Position numbers and translations under genes: made by a program. Source: Spirochaetota bacterium (lineage in GTDB: Bacteria; Spirochaetota; UBA4802; UBA5550). Taken from it: 6,116 bases of DNA. The notes beneath the pieces were generated by a model. That model made no database searches. It saw only the letters and a program-made list of their open reading frames with translations, and was not told where the DNA came from. The DNA lies in contig JAKJGD010000141.1 in assembly GCA_022704585.1 (NCBI GenBank), positions 1 to 6,116 of the forward strand. The letters are read 5' to 3'. This document shows positions 6,039-6,116 of the stretch, one piece after another (the stretch's first letter is position 1; each line of letters begins with the position of its first letter).

Positions 6039-6116
6039 TCAGAGGTACCCGCCCTCCTTGAAGCTGAAATACGAGGCATTGGTTATGATCACATGGTCGA
6101 GCACCGGTATCCCGAC
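6039..6116 (-). CDS. radC: RadC/JAB-domain protein, C-terminal 25 residues only
   Basis: The minus strand reads inward from the right edge for 25 codons to a TGA at 6041-6039. The peptide VGIPVLDHVIITNASYFSFKE plus GGYL is the characteristic end of the RadC JAB/MPN domain, where family members typically read L-x-I-x-LLDHIIIG-x-x-x-YFSFAEEG. The metal-binding HxHPxG...SxxD motif lies upstream and outside the window. RadC proteins were named for a DNA repair phenotype that was later questioned, and their function remains poorly defined. The identification rests on a short but highly typical tail. Whether the full protein is intact cannot be seen here. Confidence 0.85.
   Translation of the reverse strand, partial: VGIPVLDHVIITNASYFSFKEGGYL

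Noticed and set aside
1..6116. Mobile element, CRISPR array, tRNA/rRNA, toxin-antitoxin or phage-defence island
   Set aside because: No direct-repeat array, terminal inverted repeats, transposase or integrase motifs, tRNA-like cloverleaf or defence-gene domains were seen. RadC is sometimes found near islands, but only its last 25 codons are here.

Overview
The window is an ordinary-looking bacterial chromosomal segment, fairly GC-rich by eye, with tightly packed genes. I see no transposase, integrase, CRISPR array, tRNA or rRNA. The gene set (RadC, NadB, TatD, YacP/Rae1-type NYN protein) is bacterial, but nothing fixes the lineage. The NadB has the de novo NAD pathway form, and the last complete reading frame begins with a Sec-type signal peptide. 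I would not name a phylum.

Layout. On the left, a COG2129-type metallophosphoesterase runs leftward off the window (1-321, minus). It is separated by a 124-bp divergent intergenic region from a rightward cluster of five genes: a TatD-family metal-dependent hydrolase/DNase (446-1246), L-aspartate oxidase NadB (1227-2885), a GNAT-like acetyltransferase (2886-3332), a class I/II PLP-dependent aminotransferase (3397-4584) and a YacP/Rae1-like NYN-domain nuclease (4594-5094). tatD and nadB overlap by 20 bp. The acetyltransferase ATG immediately follows the nadB stop. A 64-bp gap with a perfect 7-bp inverted repeat precedes the GTG-started aminotransferase, and the NYN gene follows after 9 bp. This looks like one operon or a translationally coupled cluster.

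On the right, two genes face leftward: a secreted alpha/beta-hydrolase (PF00756-like esterase, 5101-5951), split by a one-base frameshift in a run of six A, and the last 25 codons of radC (6039-6116). The esterase and the NYN gene converge with only 6 bp between stop codons.

How the genes relate. NadB oxidises L-aspartate to iminoaspartate for quinolinate synthesis. The neighbouring aminotransferase could make or consume aspartate or another amino acid, but its substrate cannot be read from sequence. TatD and the NYN protein are nucleic-acid enzymes, so the cluster mixes cofactor biosynthesis with nucleic-acid turnover. nadA and nadC are not in view.

The most notable features are the esterase frameshift, which falls exactly on an A AAA AAT heptamer in the right phase for -1 slippage and is followed by a potential hairpin, and the GNAT-like protein with no recognisable acetyl-CoA loop. 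I found no convincing new system. The frameshift is most economically explained as a sequencing indel or recent mutation.
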